DNA of 6,388 nucleotides from Candidatus Cloacimonadota bacterium (GTDB lineage: Bacteria > Cloacimonadota > Cloacimonadia > Cloacimonadales > TCS61). This document shows positions 4,806 through 6,388 of this stretch, piece after piece. The DNA lies in the NCBI GenBank assembly GCA_021157645.1, contig JAGGWC010000042.1:1-6388 (forward strand). The letters run 5' to 3'. Numbering within the stretch: position 1 is the stretch's first letter; each line of letters starts with the position of its first letter. The notes beneath the pieces are model-generated. The model searched no databases. It saw only the letters and a program-made list of their open reading frames with translations, and was not told where the DNA came from. The position numbers and the translations under genes were made by a program.

Positions 4806-6080
4806 CTATTCTATTAGTGTCTCTTCGTTAATAAATTTCTCTGGAATTTGTTTCTTTGCTTTTGCACCCAGAGCTTCAATACGCTTTGCACGGGAAATGA
4901 GATTTCCTGAGCCAGTAGAGAGTTTTTTTACTGCATCATCATAAGCGGCTTGAGTTCTTTTCAGGTTCACATCGATCTTTTCCAGATCATCAATAAAACC
5001 ATTGAATTTATCCAATAATGCACCACCCTGCCGAGCAATTTCCATAGCATTTTTGGTTTGATTTTCCTGCCGCCAGATAAAGGCAATTGTTCGCAATGTA
5101 GCCAACAATGTGCTTGGACTTACAATCACAATTTGCTTGTTATAGGCATATTGATAGATCGTGTTGTCATGCTGCATAATAGTGGCAAAAACACCCTCAA
5201 TTGGAATAAACATCATAACAAAATCAGGAGAATTTAATCCTTTTAGATCATGGTAATGCTTCTTATGTAAATCATCAATTTGCGATTTTATTGAAGCATT
5301 TAAAGCTTTAAGGTAACCTTTTCTTTGTTCTTCGGTTTCTGAAGAAACCATCCGCTCATAATGAACTAAAGATACTTTAGAATCAATAATCACGTGTTTC
5401 TCTTCAGGAAGATTAATTTTAACATCAAGTTGCTTTCGATGACCATCATCATCTGTCAAACTAACCTGAGTTTCAAACTCAATTCCTTTTCTCAAACCCG
5501 ATTCCTCCAGAATTCTTTCCAGAATAATCTCTCCCCAATTACCTTGTATTTTCACATCGCCCTTCAGGGCTTTAGTTAGGTTATTAGCATCATCACTGAT
5601 CTTTTTATTTAAGTCTTTCAAATGTTCGATTTGCTGTATTAAGGTTGCGTTACTGATTCTATTCTTTTCGTCTGTGTTCTCGATTTTTTCTTTAAATTTT
5701 TCAATATCAGATTTTAATGGATTCAGAAGTTCATCAAGATTAGCTTTATTTTGTTCGGTAAATTTTTTGGTTTTTTCTTCCAATATTTCATTTGCCAGAT
5801 TTTTAAAAGCATCTGTGAATTTCTCCTGCAATTCTTCCAATTCTTTTTTCTGATCATTTAGTTTTTCCTGAATATTTATATTTATTGTTTCCAATCTGGC
5901 AATTTCTGCTAGTGAATTTGTATGTTTCTCTCTTTCGTTACTCAGTTCAGAATCTGCTTTTTCTAGTTCACTTTTAAATAGCTTAATATTTTCGTCTTGT
6001 TTGCCCTTTTTACCGAAAAAAAACAATCCGATAATCACACCACCAATCAACATTCCGACAGCTAAATAAAGTAATTCCAT
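4806..6080 (-). CDS. rmuC: RmuC-family DNA recombination protein
   Basis: The protein has 424 residues (E. coli RmuC is about 475). Residues 4-22 are a single N-terminal membrane segment, followed by Lys residues, so the body is probably cytoplasmic. About residues 28-165 form a long Glu/Lys coiled coil. The RmuC domain follows: LTKALKGDVKIQGNWGE (168-184), LEESGL (191-196), LDVKINLP (218-225), VIIDSKVSL (230-238), FVMMFIPIEG (287-296), VSPSTLLATLRTIAFIWRQE (320-339) and GSGNL (390-394). E184, D219 and D233.K235 fit the PD-(D/E)XK-like nuclease core proposed for this family. The usual 'RPD' is QLD here. RmuC is linked genetically to limiting inversions at short inverted repeats in E. coli; its biochemical activity is not well settled. 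The ATG at 6080-6078 has a good ribosome binding site. The gene starts 12 bp after the adenosine deaminase stop, suggesting co-transcription. Confidence 0.93.
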   Translation of the reverse strand: MELLYLAVGMLIGGVIIGLFFFGKKGKQDENIKLFKSELEKADSELSNEREKHTNSLAEIARLETININIQEKLNDQKKELEELQEKFTDAFKNLANEILEEKTKKFTEQNKANLDELLNPLKSDIEKFKEKIENTDEKNRISNATLIQQIEHLKDLNKKISDDANNLTKALKGDVKIQGNWGEIILERILEESGLRKGIEFETQVSLTDDDGHRKQLDVKINLPEEKHVIIDSKVSLVHYERMVSSETEEQRKGYLKALNASIKSQIDDLHKKHYHDLKGLNSPDFVMMFIPIEGVFATIMQHDNTIYQYAYNKQIVIVSPSTLLATLRTIAFIWRQENQTKNAMEIARQGGALLDKFNGFIDDLEKIDVNLKRTQAAYDDAVKKLSTGSGNLISRAKRIEALGAKAKKQIPEKFINEETLIE

Positions 6081-6084
6081 TTTT

Positions 6085-6090
6085 CCTCTT
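6085..6090 (-). promoter_or_regulatory. Ribosome binding site of rmuC
   Basis: The minus strand reads AAGAGG, four bases before the ATG at 6080. The site fits within the 12-base gap after the upstream deaminase stop codon. Confidence 0.75.
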
Positions 6091-6092
6091 GA

Positions 6093-6388
6093 TCAAAGAT
6101 TATCTGCAAGTTTGATCTTACTTTTCAATTCTTCCTCTTCTATCTTTCCCATTTCTACTAAAGCTTTATTCAGTAGAACAACACGTTCACGATAAGGTAT
6201 GAATGCACTTTTAAAACCATTAATAATTATGTTCTTTATGTCAGCATAATCCAAACCCAACTCATTGATCGCAAGCATATATTCGTCGGTAAGATTAGTA
6301 TCAGAAACCAAGCGATTATCTGTATTAAGTGTAACACGCAATCCGTAATCAAGATAAAAGTTTAATGGGTGTTGTTTAAGGCTGGGAA
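6093..6388 (-). CDS. add: Adenosine deaminase, C-terminal part (runs off right edge)
   Basis: The minus-strand frame is open from the right edge (first whole codon 6386-6384) to a TGA at 6095-6093, giving the last 97 residues of a protein that is normally about 330-350 long. The fragment starts PSLKQHPLNFYLDYGLRVTL and continues NTDNRLVSDTNLTDEY, the signature of bacterial adenosine deaminases: 'HP', then 'VTLNTDNRLxSxTxLTxEY'. The Asp of NTDN corresponds to the zinc-ligand Asp of NTDD in animal enzymes. NGFKSAFIP and a charged tail follow. The enzyme hydrolyses adenosine/deoxyadenosine to inosine/deoxyinosine in cytoplasmic purine salvage. The HxH metal motif and catalytic Glu lie beyond the window. 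A TTG at 6341 is an internal Leu codon, not a start. The gene is immediately upstream of rmuC. Confidence 0.9.
   Translation of the reverse strand, partial: PSLKQHPLNFYLDYGLRVTLNTDNRLVSDTNLTDEYMLAINELGLDYADIKNIIINGFKSAFIPYRERVVLLNKALVEMGKIEEEELKSKIKLADNL

Noticed and set aside
4798..4822. AGACA/TGTCT hairpin as a bidirectional terminator
   Set aside because: The stem is only five AT-rich base pairs with a 15-base loop and no adjacent T-tract; too weak to call as a feature.
5394..5579. Plus-strand frame of 61 codons inside rmuC
   Set aside because: It is antisense to the conserved RmuC domain, with no independent support.

Overview
This window looks like a stretch of chromosome from a Gram-negative, AT-rich bacterium (GC roughly one third by eye). 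The Gram-negative reading rests on an exported protein with a signal peptide and a predicted outer-membrane beta-barrel ending in phenylalanine. The barrel style, the low GC and the 'cattgcgag...cgaagcaatctc'-type intergenic repeat would suit a member of the FCB/Cloacimonadota-like lineages, but that placement is an inference. There are no phage, transposase, rRNA, tRNA or CRISPR signals.

Layout from left to right. (1) 1-728, minus strand: the N-terminal 242 codons of an RqcH/NFACT-family protein (ribosome-associated quality control), running off the left edge. (2) 729-886: a divergent intergenic region with a perfect 7+7 bp dyad and a TTGACA box. (3) 887-3007, plus strand: a 706-residue exported protein joining a periplasmic FecR-like domain to a predicted outer-membrane beta-barrel with acidic, calcium-site-like loops. 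(4) 3008-3178: an intergenic region with two inverted REP-like repeat units. (5) 3179-3925: a TatD-family metal-dependent hydrolase. (6) 3926-4064: nested inverted repeats. (7) 4065-4799: TcdA, the E1-like enzyme that makes cyclic t6A on tRNA. (8) 4806-6080, minus strand: RmuC, converging on tcdA with a 6-bp gap. (9) 6093-6388, minus strand: the C-terminal 97 residues of adenosine deaminase, 12 bp upstream of rmuC in the same apparent operon.

Most genes are widespread housekeeping functions: stalled-ribosome rescue, tRNA modification, DNA maintenance and purine salvage. They are not an obvious single pathway. The least ordinary gene is the FecR-barrel fusion. It combines a FecR-type domain, a charged linker carrying a nine-A tract, and a barrel with a canonical EF-hand-like loop and an Asp-rich thrombospondin-3-like segment. 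A one-base slip at the A tract in either direction would leave an exported FecR-only product. No complete new defence or mobile system is visible.
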